Part shown: piece after piece, positions 25,473 through 33,823 of the stretch
How positions within the stretch are numbered: the stretch's first letter is position 1
How the letters are laid out: each line of letters begins with the position of its first letter
Assembly (NCBI GenBank): GCA_038961845.1
Contig: CP152408.1
Coordinates: 124,001 to 188,000, forward strand
DNA: 64,000 bases
Source: Xylophilus sp. GW821-FHT01B05
GTDB taxonomy: Bacteria; Pseudomonadota; Gammaproteobacteria; Burkholderiales; Burkholderiaceae_C
Direction: 5' to 3'
Position numbers and translations under genes: made by a program
Notes under the pieces: generated by a model
What the model was told of the DNA's origin: nothing
The model's database searches: none
The model's input: only the letters and a program-made list of their open reading frames with translations

Positions 25473-26410
25473 CAGAACTCCAGCACCACGCGGCTGTACT
25501 CCGGGTGGTTGAAGGTTTCGTGGATGGCCTCGGCGAAGGGCGTGGCGCGCACGCCAAAGATGCCGGGCCAGTCGATCACCTCGAACTCGTCATGCGCCAC
25601 CAGCGCCTTGAGCTGGTCGGCGGTGAAGGGCGGGTCTTTGTCGAACAGCGCCCACAGTTTGAGCAGCAGGTAGAAGAGGCCGTAGGGAATCTTCACGATC
25701 CACGCGCCTGCGCCCGTGGCGGACTTGATCTGGCGAATGATGTCGATGTAATCCACCTTCTCCAGGCCCGTGATGTTGAACACGCCGCCCACGCGGCGCT
25801 CCTTGATGCAGCGCACGATGATGCGGCTGAAGTCCGCCGCATAGAGCGGCTGGCGCATGTAGCGGCCATTGCCGGGAATGGGGAACACCGGCACCTTGCG
25901 CATGAAGCGCGACAGCCAGCCCAGGTGCTTGCGGTCGAACCAGCCGAACATCAGTGTGGGCCGCAGCACGACGCAGGGGATGCCGCTGGCGAGCACCATC
26001 TCTTCCTGCCTGCGCTTGGTGTCGGTGTAATGGTCCTTGGCGACCGACTCGACCACGGAGGAGCTGATGTGCACGGTGTAGGGCACCTGGTGGCGCTGGA
26101 TCAGCGCGAGGATGCGCTCGGTGGAGGTGAGGTTGTTGCGCACGAAGGGCTCGGCCTGCGGCGCGCCGATCTGCGCCTGCAGCATCACCACCGCGTCGGC
26201 GCCCTCGAAGTGGCGCTCCCAGTCGCCGGGCTCGGCGAGGTCGGCGTATTCGGCCGTGATGTCCGGGTGCATCTGCCGCAGGATGGCCAGGTTCGCGGCG
26301 TGCTTGTCGAGCACCACGAGGTTGCGGTAGCCCTGCAGCTTGAAGTGCGCGACGAGGTTCTGGCCCACGAGGCCGGCGCCTCCTGGCAGGATGATCCTGG
26401 AGTTCTTCAT
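25472..26410 (-). CDS. NAD-dependent epimerase/dehydratase family protein
   Basis: 312-residue extended SDR. NAD-binding start RIILPGGAGLVGQNLVAH, and the YxxxK pair is visible in HYTDTKRRQEEMV after the HISSSVV strand. The C-terminal half has FPIPGNGRYMRQPLYAADFSR, typical of sugar-nucleotide epimerases. Substrate cannot be told; modification of the sugar or its lipid carrier is likely from context. Its stop overlaps the following start, and the membrane gene before it is 25 nt away. Confidence 0.85.
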   Translation of the reverse strand: MKNSRIILPGGAGLVGQNLVAHFKLQGYRNLVVLDKHAANLAILRQMHPDITAEYADLAEPGDWERHFEGADAVVMLQAQIGAPQAEPFVRNNLTSTERILALIQRHQVPYTVHISSSVVESVAKDHYTDTKRRQEEMVLASGIPCVVLRPTLMFGWFDRKHLGWLSRFMRKVPVFPIPGNGRYMRQPLYAADFSRIIVRCIKERRVGGVFNITGLEKVDYIDIIRQIKSATGAGAWIVKIPYGLFYLLLKLWALFDKDPPFTADQLKALVAHDEFEVIDWPGIFGVRATPFAEAIHETFNHPEYSRVVLEF

Positions 26411-26435
26411 GGAGTGTTCAGAAGGTGTGTAGGCA

Positions 26436-28139
26436 TCACTGGGTCGCCGATACGGAAACGGGGACCGAGCAGGCCGTCCCGGGCGCGATGAGCGTTACGG
26501 TCGTGGACATTGCCTCGGAGCGCAGGTAGGCCGTGAAAGTCAGCTTGTGCGCCGGTGCCTGGTCCTTGTCTGTGGCGGCGACCTTTCGCCAGCGATCCGG
26601 AATTCCGTATCCCACGATGGTCCCGTCGGGCGCAGCCAGACGCACCGATGGTGGCTCGGTTTGCGAATCGGGGAACAGGGTCCCTGAAACGGCCACGAAC
26701 CGAGGGTCCTCGGGCAGCGTGCGTACTGCATCGATCGATCCGGCGCATCGGGCCGGCAAGGGTTCGGCGTGCGAGCCCAGGGCGCCAACGGCATCCACCA
26801 GCATGGGCTGGCCAAATACTCCTGCGCCATCCCGCAGTCCCTTGTCCACCAGGTTTTTTGCGTAGTTGAAGTCCCACACCAGCATGCCGACGCGCTGGCC
26901 GTCCTTCACGCCCAGTGTCAGCGCGAGCGCGCCAGTCAGGCGCAGGTGCCCGATGTTGTTGCGCTTCAAGTCGGATGCCTGGACGGCAAGCATGGCCGCC
27001 AGCAGCCCAATGAGCACTGCCGCTGCCACGGCCTTCCCACGCGAGCGCAAAGCCAGAAGCTGAGGTGTGTACAGCACGCCCAGTGCAGCCCAGGCCATGA
27101 GCGTGGGTGTGGTGTATCTGCTTGCCAGGGCGGTGCCCATTCCAAGGGGCAGGCGCCCCCCGCTCGTGGCGAATGCGATGCCAGCGATGTAGATGATGAA
27201 GGCAAGCAACGAGAGGTCCAGCGCATGGGAGCGAGGGGCCCTCAGCGCCGGCACCAGCTTGACCAGGAACAGCGCCACGAACAGCACTCCGAAGCACTGG
27301 CCGATCCACAAATGCGCATACAGCTGCTGCGTGAAGAACTGAAATGGCCCGCCCAGGTACTGCAGCGTGTACTGCACCATGCCCAATGGCTGCTGCCGCA
27401 GCGTGTCGAGCATGCGGGGATGGCCGGGCGGGGTGGCATAGCCCTGCATATAGACGGTGACGCAAACAGCCGCCAGCACAGCCAGCATGGCCACGCGGCG
27501 CCAGCCCATGCGCATCACGGCGGCGTAGAGCACCATCATCGGCAGCGCCATGACGCCGTTGATCATGGTGCCCACGCTCAGAACCCCTAGTGCACAGGCG
27601 GCAGCAAACCAGCGACCGATACCGTCCTCGCTGGTTGCGCGAAACAGGCAGTACAGCCCAAGCAGCGGCAGCAGTTGGGAAAGGAAGAACTGGCTCTGGA
27701 AGGGCCACGACAGGTTCTCCTTCTGCACCCAGGACAACAGCCAGATACAAAGGCAGGCCGTCGCACCAAGGAGTTGTGCCCGGGAAAGGGGCTCCGCACG
27801 CGCCTTCAGAAAAGCCCAGAACGCGGCAACGTTGCACAGCGCGAGCAGGTAGTTCACCACGAGCAGGAAGGCGAACTTGCCACCGAACCAGACGTAGTCC
27901 ATCCAGAACAATGCCCGGGAGAGCACGATGCGGTGTTCATTGCTCTGCTGCCACCAGGCAGACCAACCGGCCCCCTCGTGCAAAGCGGTGTAGAAATCGA
28001 GCGATCCCCACATGTCCCATACGGGAACGGAGGTGTGGGCGCGCCACCCGGCCACTGCGCCCAGCAGCACAAAGAGAGCCGCCAGACCGATCAGGCCATG
28101 GGTGACAAGGGAGCGGGGAGGCGTTGCCATTCGTTGCAT
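26436..28139 (-). CDS. Multi-pass membrane protein, candidate lipid-linked sugar glycosyltransferase (GT-C like)
   Basis: 567 residues (or 564 from ATG 28130). A first helix is followed by an acidic loop with VPVWDMWGSLDFY, where DxW-type acids sit just after TM1 as in GT-C enzymes that use polyprenyl-P sugars. About ten more hydrophobic segments follow, and the last 150 residues form a soluble, presumably periplasmic, domain. No named family is recognised. Its place between the DprE-like genes and the flippases suggests it transfers the pentose to a surface acceptor. Assignment is inference. Confidence 0.6.
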   Translation of the reverse strand: MQRMATPPRSLVTHGLIGLAALFVLLGAVAGWRAHTSVPVWDMWGSLDFYTALHEGAGWSAWWQQSNEHRIVLSRALFWMDYVWFGGKFAFLLVVNYLLALCNVAAFWAFLKARAEPLSRAQLLGATACLCIWLLSWVQKENLSWPFQSQFFLSQLLPLLGLYCLFRATSEDGIGRWFAAACALGVLSVGTMINGVMALPMMVLYAAVMRMGWRRVAMLAVLAAVCVTVYMQGYATPPGHPRMLDTLRQQPLGMVQYTLQYLGGPFQFFTQQLYAHLWIGQCFGVLFVALFLVKLVPALRAPRSHALDLSLLAFIIYIAGIAFATSGGRLPLGMGTALASRYTTPTLMAWAALGVLYTPQLLALRSRGKAVAAAVLIGLLAAMLAVQASDLKRNNIGHLRLTGALALTLGVKDGQRVGMLVWDFNYAKNLVDKGLRDGAGVFGQPMLVDAVGALGSHAEPLPARCAGSIDAVRTLPEDPRFVAVSGTLFPDSQTEPPSVRLAAPDGTIVGYGIPDRWRKVAATDKDQAPAHKLTFTAYLRSEAMSTTVTLIAPGTACSVPVSVSATQ

Positions 28140-28142
28140 CGC

Positions 28143-28910
28143 TCAGATATCCATCTTGTGAAAAACCACGCGCGGCAGGTTGCGGATCACCGCCATGATC
28201 AATGCCCATTTCGCGGGCGCATACACCACCGGCGTGCCGCGCGCCATGCCGCGCACCACGGCCTGGGCAACCTGCTCCACGCTGGCCAGCTTGGCGCCGC
28301 GTGCCTTCAGGTGCGCCGTCATGGGCGTGTCCGTGGGGCCGGGCTTGACCAGTACCACCTGCACGCCCGTGCCCGCGAGCCGGTGCTGCAGGCCTTCGGC
28401 GTAGCGCTCCACCAGCCCCTTGGCGGCACCGTAGACATAGTTGGATTTGCGCCCTCGGTCGCCGGCCACGGAGCCGATGATGCCGATCGTGCCGCGCCCG
28501 AGCGGCTGCATCAGGCCCGCGAAGGCTTCGGCGCACAGCGCAGGCGACAGGCCGTTGACGGCCATGGCCTCTTCGGCGCTGGCCAGGTCGGTCTGGCACT
28601 GCGGCTGGTCGGGCAGGCTGCCGTGGGCGATCAGCACCACGTCGGGCACGCCTTGTGCGGCCAGGCGCTGCACCAGTGCGGCGATGGAAGCGGCCTGCGT
28701 GACGTCGCCGGCCAGCACCTCGACGCGGGCCTGGGGCTGGCGCACCTGCAGGTCGTCGGCCACGCCCTGCAGCCGGGCCGCGTCGCGGCCCACGAGCACC
28801 ATGCGGCCAATGCCGCCAACGGCCAGCCATTGCCGCGCGCAGTGCTGCGCTATCAGCGAGGTGGCGCCCACGATGACGACCGTCTTGGATTGGTTGAGTG
28901 TGTCTTGCAT
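28143..28910 (-). CDS. SDR reductase, DprE2-like (polyprenylphospho-2-keto-pentose reductase)
   Basis: 255-residue short-chain dehydrogenase. NAD(P) motif VVIVGATSLIAQHCARQW (the TSxIA variant is typical for DprE2), catalytic YGAAK in SNYVYGAAKGLVERY, and a conserved tail. DprE2 reduces the 2-keto intermediate made by DprE1 to decaprenylphosphoryl-arabinose. It lies 21 nt after the DprE1-like gene, the same order as in mycobacteria. The exact sugar and lipid length here are inference. Confidence 0.85.
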   Translation of the reverse strand: MQDTLNQSKTVVIVGATSLIAQHCARQWLAVGGIGRMVLVGRDAARLQGVADDLQVRQPQARVEVLAGDVTQAASIAALVQRLAAQGVPDVVLIAHGSLPDQPQCQTDLASAEEAMAVNGLSPALCAEAFAGLMQPLGRGTIGIIGSVAGDRGRKSNYVYGAAKGLVERYAEGLQHRLAGTGVQVVLVKPGPTDTPMTAHLKARGAKLASVEQVAQAVVRGMARGTPVVYAPAKWALIMAVIRNLPRVVFHKMDI

Positions 28911-28931
28911 TCTGGTTGGATTCGCGGGATG

Positions 28932-30245
28932 TCAGTCGCCCATCAGGCGCAGCGACATGGCTGAGCGGATGTTCGGGTCGCGGTAGGGAAGGAACTGCGC
29001 CAGGCGCGGGTAGCCGGCCTCGAACAGCGCGCGCGGCATGCGGGCGTCCTTGGCGGGGTACAGGCGCCCGCCGGCTTCGGCCACCACGGCATCGAGCTGC
29101 TCGAACAGCCGCAGCGTGCGCTCGCCCAGGTTGGGAAAGTCCAGCGCCAGCGTGACGCCCGGTTGCGGAAAGCTCAGCAGGCCCACGGACTCGCGGTTGC
29201 CGAAGGTCTTGAGCACGCCGAGGAAAGAGCCCTGGCCCGAGGCGGTGATCTGGTGCAGCAGCGCAGCCACCGCGTCCGGGCCATGCGGGCGCGGCACCAC
29301 GCACTGGTACTGGTAGAAGCCGCGGCGGCCATAGATGCGGTTCCACTCCTGCAGGTTGTCCAGCGGGTAGGAAAAGGGTTCGTAGTGCTGCAGCGCGCGC
29401 CCGGCGCGGCGCCGGTTCAGGTGGTAGTAGGCCGCGTTGAAGGGGCGCAGGCTCAGGCGGTTGACCAGCGACACCGGTGGCGCGAACGGCACGGTACGCT
29501 GGTGATCGCGGGGCGGCTGCGCGCCGGGCGGGGCATCGGGGGCCGCGTTGGCACGCAGAAAGATGCCACGCGTGCGGCCTGGGTCGCCGCCCGAGAGGCA
29601 GTCGATCCATGAGACCGTGTGTTCCCACCCGGCCTCGGAGGCATCGGCCAGCGCGAAGAATTCGTTCAGCGATCCGTAGGGAAGGGTCTCCGTGTCCAGC
29701 CAGGCGCTGGGCACGGGCCGCAGCCGCAATGTGGCCTGCGTGACCACGCCCGTCAGGCCCAGGCCGCCCACGGTGGCGGCGAACCAATCCGGGTGTAGCT
29801 GCGGGCCGCAGCGGATCAGGGTCCCGTCGGTGCGCAGCAGCCGCAGCTCTTGCACATGGTCGCCAAAGGAGCCGTGCACGTGGTGGTTCTTGCCGTGCAC
29901 GTCGTTGGCGATGGCGCCGCCCACGGTAGCCAGTTGGGTGCCGGGCGTCACGGGCAGCATCCAGCCGCGCGGCGCAAAGCTGCGCTGGATGTCGCGCAGC
30001 AGCATGCCGCCTTCGCAGGTCAGCTCGCCGGTAGCCTCGTCCCAGGCAATGAAGCGGTCCAGGCCGCGCATGGACCACAGCGCGCCGCCGGGGTTCAGGC
30101 ACACGTCGCCGTAGCTGCGTCCCATGCCGAAGGCCAGGCCGTGCTGGCCCGGATCGCGCGGCAGGTGCGTCAGCGGCCTTTCCGAGAGGACGCGCAGGTC
30201 GTGGTCCTCGGCCGAAAGCCGGCCCCAGGAGCGCACGGCTACCAC
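28932..30245 (-). CDS. FAD-linked oxidase, DprE1-like (polyprenylphosphoryl-ribose 2-oxidase)
   Basis: 437-residue FAD oxidoreductase of the VAO type. FAD-binding segments GRSYGDVCLN and VGGAIANDVHGKNHH match the DprE1 family closely, as does GSFGDHVQELRLL. The catalytic Lys is visible in LYPAKDAR (Lys399). At the position I align with mycobacterial Cys387 (NICVDFP, target of benzothiazinones) this protein has Ala367 (LALDFP). It should oxidise the 2-hydroxyl of a polyprenylphosphoryl ribose. Overlaps the UbiA-HAD gene end by 7 nt. Confidence 0.87.
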   Translation of the reverse strand: MVAVRSWGRLSAEDHDLRVLSERPLTHLPRDPGQHGLAFGMGRSYGDVCLNPGGALWSMRGLDRFIAWDEATGELTCEGGMLLRDIQRSFAPRGWMLPVTPGTQLATVGGAIANDVHGKNHHVHGSFGDHVQELRLLRTDGTLIRCGPQLHPDWFAATVGGLGLTGVVTQATLRLRPVPSAWLDTETLPYGSLNEFFALADASEAGWEHTVSWIDCLSGGDPGRTRGIFLRANAAPDAPPGAQPPRDHQRTVPFAPPVSLVNRLSLRPFNAAYYHLNRRRAGRALQHYEPFSYPLDNLQEWNRIYGRRGFYQYQCVVPRPHGPDAVAALLHQITASGQGSFLGVLKTFGNRESVGLLSFPQPGVTLALDFPNLGERTLRLFEQLDAVVAEAGGRLYPAKDARMPRALFEAGYPRLAQFLPYRDPNIRSAMSLRLMGD

Positions 30246-31750
30246 GGGTATCCCACGCTTGCCGCGACCAGGGTCAGGCCGAAGAGCAGGCCCGTTGCGA
30301 GGCTGGCCTTGTCCTTGAAGGCAAATACCAGCGGGTCGTCATGCATCTCTCCGCGCACCGTACGCAGCCACATCCAGCTGACCCAGAACACCATGAGGGG
30401 AACGGTGGCCCAGATCAGCTCGGGCGTGCTGTACATCACCAGCACGGCTTCGCTGTTGAGGTACAGCGCCAGCACCACGACGGCCGTGTAGCCCGCCGTG
30501 ATGCCCAGGTTCTGCACGATGGGCGCGTCCGACGTGAGGTAGCCACGCCCGTGGGCCTGCGTCTTGCCGGCAGCCTGCTGCACCATCAGCTCGGCATAGC
30601 GCTTGACGAAGGCCAGCGACAGGAAGAGAAAGCCCGAGAACGCCAGCAGCCAGAACGACATGGGCAGTGCGATGGCGGCCGCTCCGGCGACGATGCGCAG
30701 CGTGTAGAGCACCGCCAGCGCAATGCAATCCACCAGCACCAAGCGCTTGAGCGCCAGCGAATAGGCCCAGGTGATCGTGAAATACACCAGCAGCCACGCG
30801 AAGAAACCCGCGCCCACCTGCCAGGCCAATGCAAGGCTGGCCACCGTGAGCACCGGGACCACAGCCACGCCCTGCCACGCTGCGAGCGCACCCGAGGCAA
30901 AGGGGCGCCGGCGCTTGCGCGGGTGCCGCCGGTCGCTTTCCAGGTCGAGCAGGTCGTTGGCCACATAAACCGACGAGGCGCACAGGCTGAACGCCAGGAA
31001 CGCCACCAGCAGATCGCCCCAGGCTGCCCCGTCCGCAATGCGGTGCGCGGCCAGCAGCGGCACGAACAACAACAGGTTCTTGAGCCACTGGTGCAGGCGC
31101 AGTGCCTTGCGCCAGGGCGTGAGTCCGGCCGGCGCGCGCGCGAAGCGGTCGGCCACGTTGCCCAGGGACTCGGCGCGGCGGGTGACGGCGTCCGAGGCGT
31201 TGACCACAATGGCCGAGCGCGCGGCCTGCCACACCGCCACATCCGCCTGCGAATTGCCGGCGTAGTCGAAGCCGCGCTCGCCGAACGCCTGCACCAGCGC
31301 GGCCGCCTTGGCTGACCCGGCGAGGTTGGTACTGCCGTCGCTGGCCATTACCTGGTCGAAGCACCCGAGGTGGCGTGCGATGGCGTCTGCAACCGTGCGG
31401 TCCGAGGCCGTGCACAACACGATCTGCCGCCCGCCCGCGTGCTGCGCGCGCAGCCACTGCAGGAAGGGCTCGTTGTAAGGCAGTGTGGCGGCGTCCATCT
31501 GCACGCGCTGCCCGATCTCTTGCTTGAGCACGGCCTTGCCCCGGGAGAGCCACAGCGGCATGGCCAGCACACGCCACGGCGCATCCCGCAGCAGCTGCAG
31601 CGACGACTCGTGCAGCATGTCCGTCAGGATGAGCGTGCCGTCCAGATCAACCACCAGGGGGAGCGCTGGCAACGGATCGTGGGCAGAAAGCGGCGGACCG
31701 GACGGTGAGAGCAAAAGAGGCCTTTTTGAAACGGAAAGACGCAGCGACAC
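30239..31750 (-). CDS. HAD phosphatase-UbiA prenyltransferase fusion
   Basis: 503 residues in two domains. Residues 30-220 are a HAD phosphatase (VVDLDGTLI nucleophile, VLCTASDR, GYAGNSQADVAV-like third motif). Residues 225-503 are a UbiA membrane transferase with NDLLDLESDRRHPRKRRRP, the Asp-rich site for a polyprenyl phosphate, and eight or so helices. The architecture fits transfer of phosphoribose from PRPP to a polyprenyl phosphate, then removal of the 5-phosphate; in mycobacteria these are separate proteins (UbiA Rv3806c and PAP2 phosphatase). GTG start. First gene of the operon. Confidence 0.87.
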   Translation of the reverse strand: MSLRLSVSKRPLLLSPSGPPLSAHDPLPALPLVVDLDGTLILTDMLHESSLQLLRDAPWRVLAMPLWLSRGKAVLKQEIGQRVQMDAATLPYNEPFLQWLRAQHAGGRQIVLCTASDRTVADAIARHLGCFDQVMASDGSTNLAGSAKAAALVQAFGERGFDYAGNSQADVAVWQAARSAIVVNASDAVTRRAESLGNVADRFARAPAGLTPWRKALRLHQWLKNLLLFVPLLAAHRIADGAAWGDLLVAFLAFSLCASSVYVANDLLDLESDRRHPRKRRRPFASGALAAWQGVAVVPVLTVASLALAWQVGAGFFAWLLVYFTITWAYSLALKRLVLVDCIALAVLYTLRIVAGAAAIALPMSFWLLAFSGFLFLSLAFVKRYAELMVQQAAGKTQAHGRGYLTSDAPIVQNLGITAGYTAVVVLALYLNSEAVLVMYSTPELIWATVPLMVFWVSWMWLRTVRGEMHDDPLVFAFKDKASLATGLLFGLTLVAASVGYPW

Positions 31751-31845
31751 GGATGATCAGTAGCGCTGTGGGGTGAGGGCGCAGGGCAGGGGCGCATTGT
31801 AGAAGCGGTGATGGCGCGACACTAGGCACTTTGGACCCGTCTCCC

Positions 31846-32583
31846 ATGATGTCGCGCCTGCCCTGGCCCTTGCCTGCCCTGATCGTCTGGTCCCTGGCGT
31901 GGCTGGTATTCGTCGGCCTGCAGCAGCAGGCTTCGCCGCTCGTGGCGCTGGTCGCCGGCTGTGCGGTGGGCACTGCAGCCAGCCTGCTCGGCGCCAGTTG
32001 GTGGCGGCGCATGCTGATTGCGGCGGGCTTCCCGCTCTCGGTGGCCCTGGCCGGTGCCGCCGTCTTGCCCGCATGGGCCTGGCTGCTGCCACTGTCGCTG
32101 CTGTTGCTGGTCTACCCGCTCAACGCCTGGCGTGATGCGCCGGTGTTCCCCACGCCGCGCAAGGCGCTGGACGGACTGATGGCGGCTGCGCCGCTGCCTG
32201 CTGGCGCGGCCGTGCTGGACGCCGGCTGCGGCCTGGGCGACGGCCTGCGCGCGCTGCGCCGGGCTTATCCACAGGCCCAGCTGCATGGCATCGAATGGAG
32301 CTGGCTGCTGCGGCTGGTGTGCGCGCTGCGTTGCCCCTGGGCGCGCGTGCGGCGCGGCGACATCTGGCGCGCCGACTGGAGCGGCTACGCGCTGGTCTAC
32401 CTGTTCCAGCGGCCCGAGAGCATGCCCCGCGCCTGGGCCAAGGCCTGCGCCGAGCTGCCGGCGGGCGCCTGGGTGGTCAGCCTGGACTTTGAGGTGCCGG
32501 GGGTGGCCGCTAACAACTGCTTGCATCTATCAACCGGCCGGCTGCTCTACTTGTACCGCCTGTCGAAAAAAGCCGCTTGCTGA
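31846..32583 (+). CDS. Membrane-anchored class I SAM methyltransferase-like protein
   Basis: 245 residues. The first 100 residues hold three to four hydrophobic helices; the soluble part carries AVLDAGCGLGDGLRALRRA (SAM motif I) and WARVRRGDIWRADW (acidic loop). It ends with CLHLSTGRLLYLYRLSKKAAC. Substrate unknown. ATG 31846 is listed; ATG 31849 is equally possible. It is divergent from the pentose operon across 95 bp and could share its control. Confidence 0.75.
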   Translation: MMSRLPWPLPALIVWSLAWLVFVGLQQQASPLVALVAGCAVGTAASLLGASWWRRMLIAAGFPLSVALAGAAVLPAWAWLLPLSLLLLVYPLNAWRDAPVFPTPRKALDGLMAAAPLPAGAAVLDAGCGLGDGLRALRRAYPQAQLHGIEWSWLLRLVCALRCPWARVRRGDIWRADWSGYALVYLFQRPESMPRAWAKACAELPAGAWVVSLDFEVPGVAANNCLHLSTGRLLYLYRLSKKAAC

Positions 32584-32690
32584 GAAAAATTACCGGCGCC
32601 ACCGGTTGCCAGCGGCTTGGCGTGCCACTTATCCTCGCCGCTTCGCTTTTTTACAGGCCCGTAACATGGGCCGCGTTTTCGGGGACCTCC

Positions 32691-33758
32691 ATGCACTCCA
32701 TCCAGAAATTGCCCTTGGCCTGCGTGGCCGCCGCCGCCCTCCTGTTGACGGGCTGTGAAACCACCGACATGAAGATGGGCAGCGCCGACGCCAAGACCAT
32801 GGCCACCGGCTCTGCCGCTGGTGGTGCCACCGACGGCGCCAGCAGCCAGCTCGAGCGCTGCGAGTCGCCCCTGGGCACCGTGTCGCTGAACGAGAACCAG
32901 AGTGCCGGCTGGTACACCATCCTGCGCAACGAATACAAGCTGCCGCCCACGGCCAACCTGCTGCGTCTGCTGGTGCAGCAGTCCAACTGCTTCGTCGTGG
33001 TCGAGCGCAGCGCCGCCGGCATGAACGCCATGAGCCGCGAGCGTGCACTGATGCAGTCCGGCGAAATGCGCCAGGGCAGCAATATGGGCGCTGGCCAACT
33101 GGTTGCCTCCGACTACGCGTTGACGCCAGAAGTTGTCTTCAACAACAACAACGCCGGCGGCGTTGGCGCCAACCTGAGCAGCGCCATCGGCGGTCGCTAC
33201 AGCGGCCTGGTCGGCGCGCTCAGCGGCAGCTTGAACACCAAGGAAGCCAGCACCATGCTGACCCTGGTCGACAACCGCTCGGGCGTGCAGGTGGCGGCCT
33301 CGGAAGGCAGCGCCTCCAAGACCGACTTTGGTGCCATGGGCCGGCTGCTTGGCAACTCCGGCGGTGCCGGACTGAGCGGCTACAGCAACACCGCCGAAGG
33401 CAAGGTGATCTCTGCCGCCTTCATGGACGCCTTCAACCAGATGGTGCGCGCGCTGCGCAACTACAAGGCGCAAAGCGTGCGCGGCCAGGGCCTGGGCGGC
33501 GGCGGCCGACTGGGCGTGGACGGCGCGGCAGCCCCGTCGCAAACCTCGGCACCGCGCGCCGGTGCTGGCGGCGGCGGTGTCGGCATGTCGGTGCGCGACG
33601 CGCAGGCCAAGCTCAACGAGCTGGGCTACAACACCGGCACGCCCGACGGCGGCATGGGCCCACGCACCGCAAACGCGCTGCGCGCCTTCCAGAAGGACCG
33701 CGGCATTGCGCAGACGGGCCGCCTGGATGCGGCTACGGCCGGTGAGTTGTCCAAGTAA
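32691..33758 (+). CDS. Outer-membrane lipoprotein, CsgG-like with peptidoglycan-binding domain
   Basis: 355 residues. Signal peptide ends in the lipobox LLLTGC (Cys near residue 21). Residues 45-270 resemble CsgG/curli-type secretion lipoproteins (SNCFVVVERSAAGMNAMSRERA; DYALTPEVVFNNNNAGG; AFMDAFNQMVRALRNY). A Gly-rich linker is followed by a C-terminal PG_binding_1 domain (AQAKLNELGYNTGTPDGGMG...LRAFQKDRG). The pairing suggests a periplasmic lipoprotein that assembles near the cell wall. No curli genes are nearby. Confidence 0.85.
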   Translation: MHSIQKLPLACVAAAALLLTGCETTDMKMGSADAKTMATGSAAGGATDGASSQLERCESPLGTVSLNENQSAGWYTILRNEYKLPPTANLLRLLVQQSNCFVVVERSAAGMNAMSRERALMQSGEMRQGSNMGAGQLVASDYALTPEVVFNNNNAGGVGANLSSAIGGRYSGLVGALSGSLNTKEASTMLTLVDNRSGVQVAASEGSASKTDFGAMGRLLGNSGGAGLSGYSNTAEGKVISAAFMDAFNQMVRALRNYKAQSVRGQGLGGGGRLGVDGAAAPSQTSAPRAGAGGGGVGMSVRDAQAKLNELGYNTGTPDGGMGPRTANALRAFQKDRGIAQTGRLDAATAGELSK

Positions 33759-33773
33759 ATTCCGGCTCTCGTG

Positions 33774-33808
33774 AAAAAGGCGCTGCCAGTGATGGCAGCG
33801 CCTTTTTT
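33774..33808. terminator. Bidirectional terminator
   Basis: AAAAAGGCGCTGCC (33774-33787) and GGCAGCGCCTTTTTT (33794-33808) form a stem with A and T tracts on both sides. It serves the lipoprotein gene on the plus strand and the LysR gene on the minus strand, which converge here. Confidence 0.92.
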
Positions 33809-33823
33809 CATGGGCCAGGCTGC

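Noticed and set aside
24045..25673. Long plus-strand frame over the FAD oxidoreductase, and 27937-30102 minus in another frame over the DprE1-like gene
   Set aside because: Both coincide with well-supported genes; products are compositionally biased and lack domains.
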